In this document: piece by piece, positions 1 to 9,368 of the stretch
How the letters are laid out: every line of letters starts with the position of its first letter
Position numbering within the stretch: position 1 is the stretch's first letter
Origin: Viscum album
Lineage: Eukaryota; Streptophyta; Magnoliopsida; Santalales; Viscaceae
NCBI GenBank assembly: GCA_963277665.1
Contig: OY728130.1
Coordinates: forward strand, 1,367,956,393-1,368,020,392
DNA length: 64,000 bases
Reading direction: 5' to 3'
The notes under the pieces: generated by a model
What the model was told of the DNA's origin: nothing
What the model saw: only the letters and a program-made list of their open reading frames with translations
Database searches by the model: none
Translations under genes and position numbers: made by a program

Positions 1-953
1 AGTGTTGAAGTCAACCTCTCTTTCAGCTCTTGAAAGACTGACTCACAAGAATCTGACCATAAGAACTTCGCACCCTTCTTAGTCAGACTCATCATTGGTG
101 TTGCTAAGCGTGAAAAGTCCTGAATGAAACGTCTGTAGTATCTAGTCATCCCTAGAAAACTTTGTACCTCAAAGACGTTCTTCGGCTGCTCTCAGGAAAC
201 TACTGCTCTCACCTTCTCTGGGTCTACTGACACTCCTGTTTCTGAGATAACATGACCCAAAACGTGAATTTGATCCATCCAAAAGTGACATTTTGATAGC
301 TTAGCATATAACTGATGTTCTCTCAGTGTACTCAGAACGATCTCAAGATGGGTAGCATGGTCATTTCGAGTGTGAGAGTACACCAAGACATCGTCCACAA
401 AGACAACCACGAAAGAATCCAAGTACGGATGGAACACTCGGTTCATCAGTGCCATGAATACTTCAGGCGCATTCGTGAGACCGAACAGCATAACCATACA
501 CTTGTATAGACCATACCTGCTCCGGAAGGCTGTGAGAGGTATATTAGATGGTCTAACGCGCAACTGACGATAACCGGAACTCAAGTCAATCTTTGAGAAC
601 ACCCGGGCTCCTCGAAGTTGATCAAATAGATCATCAATCCTTGGTAAAGGATATCGGTTCTTGACTGTCAACTGGTTCAACTTTTGATAATCCACACAAA
701 GTCTGAGGGTGTCGTCTGCCTTCTTCGCAAACAGGACAGGCGAACCCCAAGGAGAAGTACTGGGTCGAATGAAACTCTTTGCTTGTAACTCATCCAACTG
801 CGTCTTGAGCTCTTGCAACTCTAGTGTAGCCATCCTATAAGGAGGAATGGACACCGGTGCTGATCCTGGCAGGAGCTCAATAGAAAAGTCCACCTCTCGC
901 TCCGGAGGCAAACCTGAAAAGTCCTCTGGAAAGACGTCTCTGAAACGATCCAC
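1..953 (-). pseudogene. Gypsy reverse transcriptase with start of RNase H, interrupted by a stop
   Basis: An open 253-residue stretch (953 to 192) contains the RT core. [10 protein letters not shown] lies near residue 86, the [13 protein letters not shown] block near 101, [11 protein letters not shown] near 120 and the catalytic FVDD box at 185-188. A TGA at 192-194 replaces what is normally a Trp codon. The same frame then continues to the window edge through an EQPKNVFEVQSFLGMTRYY-like block, which is the RT-to-RNase H linker of gypsy elements. The catalytic aspartates are present, so the stop rather than active-site loss is the visible lesion. Upstream the frame is lost before the protease. 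Confidence 0.9.
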
Positions 954-1070
954 TGCTAGAGGAAAGTATAATTGTGAAGTACCCTAATCATCCAGATATA
1001 AACTAGCAATATGGGCTGTAATTCCTCCTAACTCATGATGCTCTGGACCCACTTTGCTCGTCTGGACATC

Positions 1071-1352
1071 TCACTTGCCCTTATGAAGAAAAGATCCACC
1101 CTCTGTTGATATGAAACTCACCATGCGACAATAACAGTCGACGACTGTCTGGAAGGGAACTAACCAGTACATTCTGAGAATGACATCATAGTCTATCATC
1201 TCTAGGACATAGAGATCCCATAAGAAGTGACACCCACCAACCTCTAGAGGGCACTCCTTGCACTGACGTACACTAGTCGTTCTAGTCCCCAACGGAGTGT
1301 CTAGTTTCAAAATATCGGCAAAAGAAAAGTTGCAGAGCCCAAGGCTCTCCAC
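1071..1352 (-). pseudogene. Gypsy aspartic protease remnant
   Basis: The minus-strand frame contains DYDVILRMYWL near its centre. This matches the DVILGMDWL block that follows the retropepsin domain in plant Ty3/gypsy Pol. The Gly and Asp of that block are changed to Arg and Tyr. The catalytic DTG region should lie just upstream, around 1350-1400, but is frameshifted and I could not read it cleanly. The order gag, PR, RT with its neighbours is as expected. Non-functional. Confidence 0.65.
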
Positions 1353-1399
1353 AACAGCAACAAATATAAAGCTATGGGAAGCCCCTGTATCGAAAAGAG

Positions 1400-2244
1400 A
1401 TGAAGATAAAACTGAGGTAACGAGGATCGTACCTCGAACTGTAGAAGGTCCAGGATCCTGCTCCTACTAGGTCTGCTCCAATGCAAAGGTCTGGCCTGCT
1501 CCACGGCTCTGTGACCCTGCCCGACCACTCTGAGCTGATCCACTCTGCTATCACTGAAAGACCGGCGACTGACCACCACGACCATGACCTCCACCTCGGC
1601 CTGAACGGCCAGAAGAACTCCAGTTCCCAGACTGGTGAGAAACTGGCGGTGCTGCTCCCGAACGCAGAGTCAAAGAAGAACCCCTGACACCAGCTGCCAG
1701 TGAGAAGATCTGACAGAAGCACTGAAGGTGACCCATCTTGCCGCATGATCGGCACTCCATTGGGTCATTCGGTCAATGTGGCCTCGTATGCCCGCTCTTT
1801 CCGCACTGGTAGCACACCACCTGGCTACCAGAAGATGTGTCTCGCCTCCTTGGATCAACGCGTGAGGACTCCCTACGACACTTCCTGTTGTCAGTAGGAG
1901 GAATACTAACCCCAGATGTCGAGCCGCCCTGGCTCACAACTCCAGAATCCCTCATATTGCGCTCTGTGATCAACGCCTAGTTGACTATAGAAGTGATAGA
2001 AGTCAACTGTAAGATGTTCACCTGCGATCGGATGTCATGCCTCAGACCATCCTCGAACTTCCGTGCCATGAATAACTGATCACCTCCTAGAATAGTCGTG
2101 AAACATTGTAGCTCGGTAAAGCGTGAGGAATACTCCATAATAGAAAGAGTACCCTGCTCCATACTCATAAACTCCCGGGCTCGATCGGGCCTCAGGGTCT
2201 CCGGATAGAAGCAATCGTAGAAGATGCACTGAAACTCATCCCAC
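1400..2244 (-). pseudogene. Gypsy gag remnant with two CCHC zinc knuckles
   Basis: From 2244 downward the frame reads as a retrotransposon gag core: a WDEFQ...YPETLR-like start, then REFMSMEQGTLSIMEYSSRF (about 2165), then a GLRHDIRSQV-like end. Next comes a CX2CX4H knuckle (CYQCGKSGHTRPH, about 1777-1825) and a second full CX2CX4HX4C knuckle (CRSCGKMGHLQCFC, about 1715-1757). The pieces lie in different frames separated by stops. The nucleocapsid would bind element RNA. Gag begins right at the junction with the copia remnant, so its N-terminus is missing. Confidence 0.75.
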
Positions 2245-2900
2245 TTTCAGCAGTTTCTCAAGGATAAAGGCATCGTTCATCAGACCTCCTACCCTGACAC
2301 ACCTCAGCAGAATGGAGTGGTCGGGCGGAAACATCATCATATTCTGGAGACTGCTCGTGCCCTCCTATTCCACATGAAGGTTTCCTCCTTTTTTTGGTCT
2401 GATGTCATCCTGACTGCTAAACTGTCTCCCTTCTTCTATCTTTCAGAGGGAGACTCCCTTTCGAACTCTCTTCTCCTCTCTCCCTCCTCACTCCCTCTCT
2501 GGGTGTTTGGGTGTCTGTGTTATGTTCGGGACACTCGCCCCAACCTCTCTAAACTTTCTCCCAAATCCCTCAATTGTATTTTCCTCAGATATTCCCGCAC
2601 TCAGCGTGGATACTGATGCTTCTCTCCAGACTTACGACGCTATATCATCTCTGTCGATGTGTCATTTATTGAGAGCTCTCTTTTCACTCCTCCCTCTCCT
2701 CATCCAGACACTATCATCGATGAGTGTCTTCCTCTCATCATTCACCCTCTTCTGCTGTCTCCCCTACTGGTCATCGCTTTGGGACGGTCTACTCCCGCCG
2801 CCCATCGACTGTACCCCCCATCCAAGTCGAGGACACCATCGTTCCCACTTCGTTTGATGCTCCTGTCACGGCACCAAACGACTTGCCTATTGCACTCCGG
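2245..2900 (+). pseudogene. Copia integrase C-terminal region
   Basis: The frame begins with [13 protein letters not shown], passes through [20 protein letters not shown] and continues with [10 protein letters not shown]. These match the C-terminal part of the copia integrase core, where the last catalytic Glu lies in a QQNGVxERK-like motif; here that Glu appears replaced by Gly. [11 protein letters not shown] block follows at about 2510, again typical for copia. Past about 2620 the frame is lost and only low-complexity Ser/Pro/His-rich translation is seen up to the RT. Inactive. Confidence 0.75.
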
Positions 2901-3573
2901 AAAGGTACTCGCTCTTGTCAGACTACTTCTCTCTTTACATCTTCATACAGAGGTTTGTCAGCACTGGAGACGATATATATTCCCCGCACAGTTGGTGATG
3001 CCAAATCCCACCCGGGGTGGCTACAGGCGATGAAGGATGAACTGTAGGCTCTGGATGACAACCATACATGGGATCTGGTCCCCCTTCCTGCAAGCAAACA
3101 GGCGGTCGGCTGCAAATGGATTTATACGATCCGTCTCAATGTCAATGGAACTCTTCATCAGCTCAAAGCCCGCCTTGTGGTGAAGGGCTTTGCTCAGACA
3201 TATGTCATCGATTACTTTGAGACCTTCTCTCCGGTTGCCAAGAAGACATTTGTTCGCCTATCTATCTCTCTGGTCGCTCATCATCACTGACCGCTTCATC
3301 AACTAGATGTCAAGAATGTCTTTCTCCATGGCATTCTTGACGAAGAAGTCTACCTGCAGCACCCCCCCGGATTTCGTGCCTTTGGAGCCGACTCCCATGT
3401 ATGCTGCCTCCGTCGATCCCTATATGGCCTCAAGCTGTCTCCCCATGCTTGGTTTGGCCGCTTCAGCACTGTCGTCACCGCCTTTGGCCTCTCTCGTAGT
3501 ATGAAGGATCACACCGTCTTCTTTCGTACGACGTCAAACGGTTGCATCTTGTTAGTGGTTTATGTTGATGATA

Positions 3574-4194
3574 TCATCATCACAGGGAGCAACTCCACTG
3601 AAATCACCCAACTCAAGGCGCACATTCACCACTACTTCCACACTAAAGATCTTGGTTCTCTCACCTACTTCCTTGGCATCGAGGTATCCCGCTCTGAGGA
3701 CACTATCTTTCTCTACCAACGAAAATATGCCCTCGATATCTTGTAGGATGCAGGGCTGAGCCAGGGGACTGCAGTGGACACTCTTGAGCCTGAAAAACGC
3801 TCTCTCCATGCCGACTCAGCACCATTTCATCACTCAGAGAGCTACCGTCGTCTGGTGGGCAAACTCAATTACCTCACCATGACACGACTAGACATTGTCT
3901 GCATTGTTGGCAAAGTGAACCAGTTCATGGAGCATCCGACCAGATCCCAGTGGGATGTTGTCCTCCGCATTGTCAAATACATAAAGAAAGACCCTGCATG
4001 TGGCATTCGGTGCTCACATCACACTCATTTGGATGTTGAGGTCTTCTGTGATGCGGACTATGCGGGTTGTCTTGTTACCCGCAAGTCTACTGAATTTGTT
4101 GTGTTCCTGGCCGGTAACCTCATCTCATGGTGCAACAAGCAGACTGTCGTCACCAGATCTAGTGCAGAGGCAGAATACCGTGTCATGGTCACGG
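3574..4194 (+). repeat. Tandem duplication, unit 1 (copia RT end to RNase H)
   Basis: This unit of about 621 bp starts at the TCATCATCACAGGG just after the YVDD box and ends after SSAEAEYRVMV. It is followed directly by unit 2. The length is a multiple of three, so the join is in frame. It lacks two codons present in unit 2 (near 4092 and 4137). Confidence 0.9.
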
Positions 4195-4821
4195 TCATCA
4201 TCACAGGGAGCAACTCCACTGAAATCACCCAACTCAAGGCGCACATTCACCACTACTTCCACACTAAAGATCTTGGTCCCCTCATCTACTTCCTTGGCAT
4301 CAAGGTATCCCGCTCTAAGGACACTATCTTTCTCTACCAACGAAAATATGCTCTCGATATCTTGCAGGATGCAGGGCTGAGCCAAGCGACTGCAGTGGAC
4401 AATCTTGAGCCTGGGAAACGCTCTCTCCATGCCGACTCAGCACCCTTTCCTCACTCAGAGAGCTACCGTCATCTGGTGGGCAAACTCAATTACCTCACCA
4501 TGACACGACTAGACATTGTCTGTGTTGTTTGCAAAGTGAGCCAGTTCATGGAGCATCCGACCAGATCTCAGTGGGATGTTGTCCTCCGCATTGAAAAATA
4601 CATAAAGAAAGACCATGCATGTGGCATTCAGTACGCACATCACACTCATTTGGATGTTGAGGCCTTCTGTGATGCGGACTATGCGGGTTGTCTTGCTACC
4701 CGCAAGTCTACTTCTGAATTTGTCGTGTTCCTAGCCGATAACCTCATCTCATGGCGCAACAAGAATCAGATTGTCGTCGCCAGATCTAGTGCAGAGGCAG
4801 AATATCGTGTCATGGTCACGG
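4195..4821 (+). repeat. Tandem duplication, unit 2 (copia RT end to RNase H)
   Basis: This unit of about 627 bp is a close copy of 3574-4194 with scattered substitutions and two extra codons. At its end the sequence continues into the natural RNase H C-terminus. The junction between units shares only a few bases (ATCA-type microhomology) with the original flanks. Confidence 0.9.
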
Positions 4822-5131
4822 TCACCACTGAGATCCTCTGGCTTCGTTATCTCCTCCATGAGCTTGGTTTCCCACCGCCAACATCTACTCATATCTGGTG
4901 TGACAATCAGGCAGCCACAAAGATTGCATCAAATCCCGTCTTCCATGAACGGATGAAGCATATCGAGGTAGACTGTCACTTTCTTCACCACCATCTTGAG
5001 CAAAACCATATCAGTTTTGGTCATATTCCGACAGCGGATCAGCTTGCCGACATCTTCACAAAAGGCCTCCCAGGAGCTCGTCTGGACTCTCTCACTACCA
5101 AACTGGGTATTCACAGCCTCCCCGACCCAGC

Positions 5132-5144
5132 TTGAGGGGGAGTA
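5132..5144 (+). promoter_or_regulatory. Copia polypurine tract
   Basis: TTGAGGGGGAGTA lies a few bases after the pol stop codon. It has the position and composition of the plus-strand priming site of plant copia elements. A TG at 5145 could be the first base pair of the 3' LTR. Confidence 0.75.
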
Positions 5145-5244
5145 TGTCTGGCCTTGTTCAATGTCATTTTTTCTTTTTGTGGAACTCTATCTCCGCCTCA
5201 CATTGAGGTAAGGGGAATTCGCAATCAACAATTATCTTAGAAAA

Positions 5245-5270
5245 GACCCCTCCCCCACACTTAAAACACA
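5245..5270 (-). promoter_or_regulatory. G-rich tract near the 3' end of the LARD-like element
   Basis: On the minus strand this reads TTAAGTGTGGGGGAGGGG. The same kind of tract sits near the 3' end of many Athila/Tat-type elements and may act as or near the polypurine tract. Position relative to the other landmarks fits. Confidence 0.4.
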
Positions 5271-6267
5271 ATATTTTCCCTAATGTTGAATTTCAAGGTA
5301 AAATAAACAAAAAATAGTTTAGTTCAAATATATTTACAAATCAACACAAAAAAGATTATGTTCTAAGGGGTGATAGGAAAGCTCATACAAATTTTTCCAC
5401 AACACTCAGCAATCACAGAATACAGAACATGCACAAAAGATCCCTACCGGAAACTATCTAGCAATTTAACACAGAAGCAGATTATCCGAAGGTTGCATGT
5501 TATAGGTGAGTTCAAGACTGAATTTCCAAGAAGCACAAAAACTAACATGTAATGACATCATCATTTTACATAGAATAAGCTCAAATTATAACAGTAACCG
5601 GCAAGAAATTTAAAAATAAAGAATTCTAAGAATTTACAAACTAATAGAAACATTTAGAAAATAAGGAAAGTAAAGAAATATACATAAGTTAAAACAAAAA
5701 CTCCCCTAGTTGAAGAAGAAGATTTATCCATTTGAATACAACATTCATAACCTCCCAAAAAGATAATGATTAAGAGATCTGGTTAGCAAGTTGTAGCTCC
5801 TATAAGAAAAACAGATCAACATTAGTTATTGAAACTTAAAGCTCAGAGAGAAAATAACCAGAGATGGGGAATAAGGGAGGTGTTATCCAGTTTTCTCAAG
5901 AAGCATCTCCTTGACGCTTGGAAAACTTTTGAAACTCATGTTGTTAGTTGGTGTCACCTCTTCATCCAGTCACTCAAACTACCGTACCCACTCCTTATGC
6001 ACATACACTCTATCAAAAGCACTCCCCCTTGACACTGCAAGCTAAACTTGGTCACTCAAGTAAAAATCCTTTATGTAAAAACAAATGAGCATTAAGAACA
6101 AACACAAATAATCAAAAATATATGACCAAGTAATGGTGGGAGTGTAAGGTAATAAGCATTAGGCCAAGCGAGCAAGGACAAGGATTGGTATGCACAAAAA
6201 TATATTATGGATTTTTATTCAAAGGAAAAGAAACACAAAAAATAAAGGAGATGAATCTATTGAAACA

Positions 6268-6292
6268 TGGGTTGCCTCCCATGAAGCGTTAG
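6268..6292 (-). other. Conserved post-integrase motif of Athila/Tat-type elements
   Basis: The minus strand carries CGCTTCATGGGAGGCAACCC. A near-identical block is widespread in plant Athila/Tat retrotransposons, downstream of pol. Here it is preceded by no recognisable integrase, which supports deletion of pol. Confidence 0.5.
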
Positions 6293-6516
6293 ATTTATAG
6301 TCCCCGACCGAACTTCTCTAGAAACTCATCATAGTCACTAGGTGGGTGTGATTTCCTAAGTAGGAACCACCACATGTGCTTTTCCTATTTGTTTTTAACT
6401 AAAAATTGAATGATGTGGGAACCCAAACTTTTAGGAACACATTTGAAATTTTTCTCAGCTAAAGAATGCCCTAAAAAAACACCTCCTCGTAGTGAAGGAA
6501 AACTCAAAGAAAACTC

Positions 6517-6903
6517 TTAGTAGAGTAAAAAATCATCACCCAAGCCTACGTTCTTAGAAATTACAAGACGCTCAGACTTAATTGCAAAAGAAAAAATTCC
6601 CTCAAGCTCTGCCAAAAAACTCTTAAGATCATCAATTGAAAACTCATCACCAAAATCACTCTTGGAAGATGTACTGTCAACTTGAGGATTAAATTCAGAT
6701 CTGACACACTTGGAATTCTCAAGAAGGGAAAACAATGTGCAAGGTACTCCTAGAGGTGTAACATTATTTTCACAGCTCTCAATTTCATCCTCAGCCTCAA
6801 AAAATTCAGAAACAGGGGTGCAAAGGGCTAAACTTAAATAGACAAGTTCAAGAAGAGGGGTATCAACAGTGTTCTGAGAAGTTTTAGAATCATTGGAACC
6901 CAA
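6517..6903 (-). CDS. Acidic hypothetical ORF inside LARD-like element
   Basis: A 128-codon open frame, rich in Glu, Asp, Ser and Phe (for example FFEAEDEIESCENN and FLAELEGIFSFAI). I recognise no domain, no zinc knuckle and no membrane segment. Similar acidic, weakly conserved ORFs are common in the internal part of non-autonomous Athila/Tat-type elements. It probably belonged to a longer frame that continued through 7194-7700, now interrupted. Whether it is translated is unknown. Confidence 0.35.
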   Translation of the reverse strand: MGSNDSKTSQNTVDTPLLELVYLSLALCTPVSEFFEAEDEIESCENNVTPLGVPCTLFSLLENSKCVRSEFNPQVDSTSSKSDFGDEFSIDDLKSFLAELEGIFSFAIKSERLVISKNVGLGDDFLLY

Positions 6904-7193
6904 GAGAAATTCCCCCTCTAATCTAATCTCAAGCTTCTAAATGACAAATAACACCCAATTCAGTTGACGGACAGTGTGAAATATAGGGAAGAGTTAATTT
7001 TTGTTCATTTAAACTTCAAATTCCACCATATTAAAATTATCTTCCTGAAAATTCCTCAACTGGAAACAGGAACTAATCTATCACCAATTGTAAAAGATCA
7101 TCGCTACTTAACCTATCTAGTGTGTGTTCAACCTCTCCTTCAAGTTCACTTTCAAAATTTTCATTCTCTAAAAACAATTTATGTTGAGTGTTC

Positions 7194-7433
7194 CTATTCA
7201 GTTTTAGGGGGAAACTCAACCAGTTCAGTTCCATGAGAATCAAATTCAAATAATTCCAAATTTAAGAATTTTTTCCCAAGTTGATCAACACTGAATTTCA
7301 TATCATTGAACAAATCATTAGAGAAATCTATAGTGAGAGAGCAAGGGATTGAAAGGTTATCAATCAATTTTCCCTCAAAGAGCACCCCCTTGTCCTTTTC
7401 TTCAAGCAAAAGATCAATGATAGCTGGGTTCAC
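7194..7433 (-). pseudogene. Acidic ORF fragment inside LARD-like element
   Basis: A 79-codon open frame in the same orientation and of the same style as 6517-6903: acidic, Phe- and Leu-rich, with no recognised domain. It lies between that ORF and the TRIM-like insertion. It is most likely another exon-like piece of the same decayed element-encoded protein. Confidence 0.3.
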
Positions 7434-7680
7434 ATTTTCAAAGCAAGGAAGAAAAGTTTTAAAATCAGGTTAAAAAATTTCAGATTTAACATCTTCCAAT
7501 TTAATGTTCTCACCCCCAAAATTCCCAAAATCACTCTCCTTGTCATGACTTAATAGTTCAGTAACAGGTTGAAGTGTTTTTAACATTTAATTCCTCTTCA
7601 AACTTTTTCCCAACCCGAGAATCCACACCCTCAAATATCTTATAACAATAAACCCTTTCAAGCCTAGGAACCATGAATAT

Positions 7681-7810
7681 TGTTGAATGATAAAATGAGA
7701 TAGACCCGAACCCCCAAGGTACTATCTAAAGGAGGCCTTGAGATTCTTTTATAATGAATAATAAAGACCACACCGGACTACAAGTCCGATGTGGGATGCA
7801 GACTCCAACA
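7681..7810 (-). repeat. 3' LTR of TRIM-like element
   Basis: A 130-bp repeat from TGTTGAATG to CTCCAACA. It shares the first 57 bp or so and the last 25 bp or so with 8948-9038. The middle (about 39 bp, including the palindromic GGACTACAAGTCC) is absent from the other LTR. Confidence 0.88.
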
Positions 7811-7840
7811 CTCCCCCTCAAGCTAGGTGTACCTAGCTTG
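7811..7840 (-). promoter_or_regulatory. Polypurine tract followed by inverted repeat
   Basis: On the minus strand CTTGAGGGGGAG directly precedes the 3' LTR. The overlapping CAAGCTAGGT (7819-7828) and ACCTAGCTTG (7831-7840) are perfect inverted arms separated by GT, able to form a short hairpin. Confidence 0.75.
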
Positions 7841-8049
7841 GACACATAAAAGAGACCAAAGCAACGACAATACAAAGCAAACAAGAAACACTGCACCGGG
7901 AAAGCCGCAATTGGGGGGCCGGCGACGGGAGGCGGGGATTCCGCAGAGTCGTTGCGGGATCTGGCGGCGCCAAAGGGCACAGATTCAAGGCGGTCGAAGT
8001 GTTGCGCCACAGTGGAGAAAGCACGAGTGCTGGTGCACCACTGCAGTGC

Positions 8050-8530
8050 ACAGGAGGCCGTCGCAGGGAGGAGAGGCAAGCAGGGAGGCGTGGCAGGGAG
8101 GCGTGGCAGGGAGGCGCTGGGAATCCGCGTAGGGCGGGAGGGAGTCGTCGAAAAGATGCTGGAGAGAGCCGCCAGGAAGGGCAACCGGATGATGCCGGAA
8201 GACCGCAGGGAGGTTCCACCGGGACGAGCAGGGACCTGGGTTGGGAGGCGGGGGAGTTCGCCTAGAGTAACAGGGGGGTTGGGGGGGTCCGCTTGATGGG
8301 AGAAGGTCGACGATCGTGACGGGAGGAGGCTCTGCAGAGGGGTCGAGGGTGCGCAGCGACGGGAGGAGGGCGCCGCTTAGGCGGGGTAACCAGATGCGCG
8401 ACTGGATTCTGTCGGGTTCTGGAGGCGTGACGGGATCGAGAGGGCCGGGTCTGGCACACGCAGCGGGGAGGAGACGTCGGGGAAGGAGGGGACGTCGGGG
8501 AAGGAGACGTCGTGAGGGAGGGATCCGCCG
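8050..8530. repeat. GC-rich short tandem repeats in TRIM interior
   Basis: Around 8076-8125 a 13-bp unit GGGAGGCGTGGCA occurs about three times in a row with small changes. Around 8465-8520 a unit resembling GGGGAAGGAGACGTC recurs about three times. Both raise local GC far above the rest of the window. Confidence 0.6.
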
Positions 8531-8798
8531 CACAAAACCATAAGGGAGACGCCGGAAAAAGAGTTGTGACTGAGGCGGCGAAGGAGGCGGGCGGATTGGG
8601 ACGCGTCATGGAGGTCGACCGTGAACCCACGCTGGATGCGGGGGCCGAAGGATGCCGCAACACAGATGGGGCCAGTGGGAGGGCTCTTCTCGGGCGGGAG
8701 GGAGCCGCAGGAGGAGCCGACGGGTGGAGAACCAGCCAAGGAGGGAGGGGCTCCGGCAGGATGGAGCCGCCGGGATGGATTCGCTCAGGCGGGATCAA
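8262..8798 (-). CDS. Pro/Ser/Arg-rich ORF in TRIM interior, doubtful
   Basis: A 178-codon open frame in element orientation, starting about 150 bp after the PBS. Composition is dominated by Pro, Ser, Ala and Arg, as expected from GC-rich DNA with few stop codons, and overlapping frames on both strands are also open. No Gag core, zinc knuckle or other domain is visible. It may be a by-product of composition or a captured GC-rich host fragment. Low confidence as a gene. Confidence 0.2.
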   Translation of the reverse strand: MIPPERIHPGGSILPEPLPPWLVLHPSAPPAAPSRPRRALPLAPSVLRHPSAPASSVGSRSTSMTRPNPPASFAASVTTLFPASPLWFCAADPSLTTSPSPTSPPSPTSPPRCVCQTRPSRSRHASRTRQNPVAHLVTPPKRRPPPVAAHPRPLCRASSRHDRRPSPIKRTPPTPLLL

Positions 8799-8930
8799 GG
8801 ACCGCCACAGGGGGCGGACGGGAAATACCTATCGCTTGCTGGCCATGGAGGTCGCCGCCCCCCATGGGGGAGAAATAATGGAAAAACCCTAGACGGGAAG
8901 AAATAAAATGGGAGGGAGGGCTCAGGATTA

Positions 8931-8947
8931 GGTTCCCTCTGATACCA
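8931..8947 (-). promoter_or_regulatory. Primer-binding site (initiator tRNA-Met type) of TRIM-like element
   Basis: The minus strand reads TGGTATCAGAGGGAACC. The first 11 bases are the standard plant LTR-retrotransposon PBS for initiator tRNA-Met. It abuts the LTR end at 8948 with no gap. Confidence 0.85.
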
Positions 8948-9038
8948 TGTTGAATGATAAAATGAGGTAGACCTGAACCCCCAAGGTACTCTCTAAAGGA
9001 GGCCAAGAAGGTTCCGATGTGGGATGCAAACTCCAACA
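8948..9038 (-). repeat. 5' LTR of TRIM-like element
   Basis: A 91-bp repeat with the same TGTTG and CAACA ends as 7681-7810 but an internal deletion of about 39 bp. The perfect flanking TSD AATAT at 9039-9043 fixes the end. Confidence 0.88.
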
Positions 9039-9368
9039 AATATGATGGGGAATTCCTTTTCAAATTCAAGTTGATTCTCAAAATCAATCAACTAATTTTC
9101 TATTAAATCCTCCTCAGATTTTGAAGAACTGTATTTTTCATTAGGTGAATTGATTATTTCAAGTTTTTCTTCAATAAATTTAGAATTACCTAAAGTAGTG
9201 GTTTGCTCTTTAATTTCAGAGTTAGGTGGAAAAATGATGATAGAATATTCTTCTTCCTTCTCAGAATCCTCTTGAAGGAATTAGAAAAATCTTTTTAAAA
9301 TTTCATCTTTGTCAAGTTCAAGCTCACAACTTGGTTCTTCTTCCTCGCTCTCCTTAACTTCCTTATTT

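Larger units (their letters stand above)
1..2244 (-). mobile_element. Ty3/gypsy retrotransposon remnant (gag-PR-RT), truncated
   Basis: On the minus strand, reading from 2244 down to 1, the order is gag core, two CCHC knuckles, aspartic protease, reverse transcriptase and the start of RNase H. That is the gag-pol order of Ty3/gypsy elements. Integrase and the 3' LTR lie beyond the left edge. No 5' LTR or primer-binding site precedes gag, because the sequence switches abruptly at about 2244 into an opposite-strand copia integrase. Several stops and frameshifts break the reading frame, so this is a dead copy. GC is clearly higher than in the chromoviruses at 30-61 kb, which suggests another family or a younger age. 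Confidence 0.9.
2940..5135 (+). pseudogene. Copia reverse transcriptase-RNase H, partially duplicated
   Basis: RT begins near 2985 with a WLQAMKDEL-like block, has a stop at 3046, and continues with the KARLVVKGFAQ block, the LDVKNVFLHG block and the catalytic YVDD box at about 3560-3573. RNase H follows, with the DADYAGC and SSAEAEYR motifs. A TAG at about 3744 (CAG in the second repeat) ends the first frame. From 3774 an open frame of 453 codons runs through the rest of repeat 1, all of repeat 2, and the true C-terminus (WCDNQAA, HIEVDCHF, ADIFTKGL motifs), ending at 5135. The result is two RNase H domains in line, which is not a normal copia arrangement. Confidence 0.9.
2245..5210 (+). mobile_element. 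Ty1/copia retrotransposon remnant with internal tandem duplication
   Basis: On the plus strand the order is integrase C-terminal part, RT, RNase H, then a polypurine tract. This order, with integrase before RT, defines Ty1/copia. Gag, protease and the integrase core are absent. The element starts abruptly inside integrase at about 2245. At the 3' side a PPT-like TTGAGGGGGAGTA at 5132-5144 is followed by a possible LTR start. Only about 65 bp of LTR-like sequence is seen before the sequence changes into another element at about 5210. Pol is broken by stops but the last part is open for 453 codons. Confidence 0.9.
7681..9038 (-). mobile_element. Complete TRIM/SMART-like short LTR retrotransposon, TSD AATAT
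   Basis: Two direct terminal repeats begin TGTTGAATG and end CAACA: 7681-7810 (130 bp) and 8948-9038 (91 bp). On the minus strand a PBS with TGGTATCAGAGGGAACC (8931-8947) touches the right LTR and a PPT with CTTGAGGGGGAG (7811-7822) touches the left LTR. So the right copy is the 5' LTR. The 5-bp TSD AATAT is perfect at 7676-7680 and 9039-9043. The internal region is about 1.1 kb, very GC-rich and Pro/Arg/Ser-coding in every frame, with no Gag or Pol domain. It would depend on a copia element for mobilisation. It sits inside the AT-rich LARD-like element and is therefore younger than it. Confidence 0.9.

Noticed and set aside
5145..5210. Complete copia 3' LTR
   Set aside because: Only a TG after the PPT is seen. 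No terminal CA, TSD or second LTR copy in the window.
7827..8892. Many overlapping long open frames on both strands in the GC-rich TRIM interior
   Set aside because: GC-rich DNA has few stop codons, and frames on both strands are equally open. None shows a domain.
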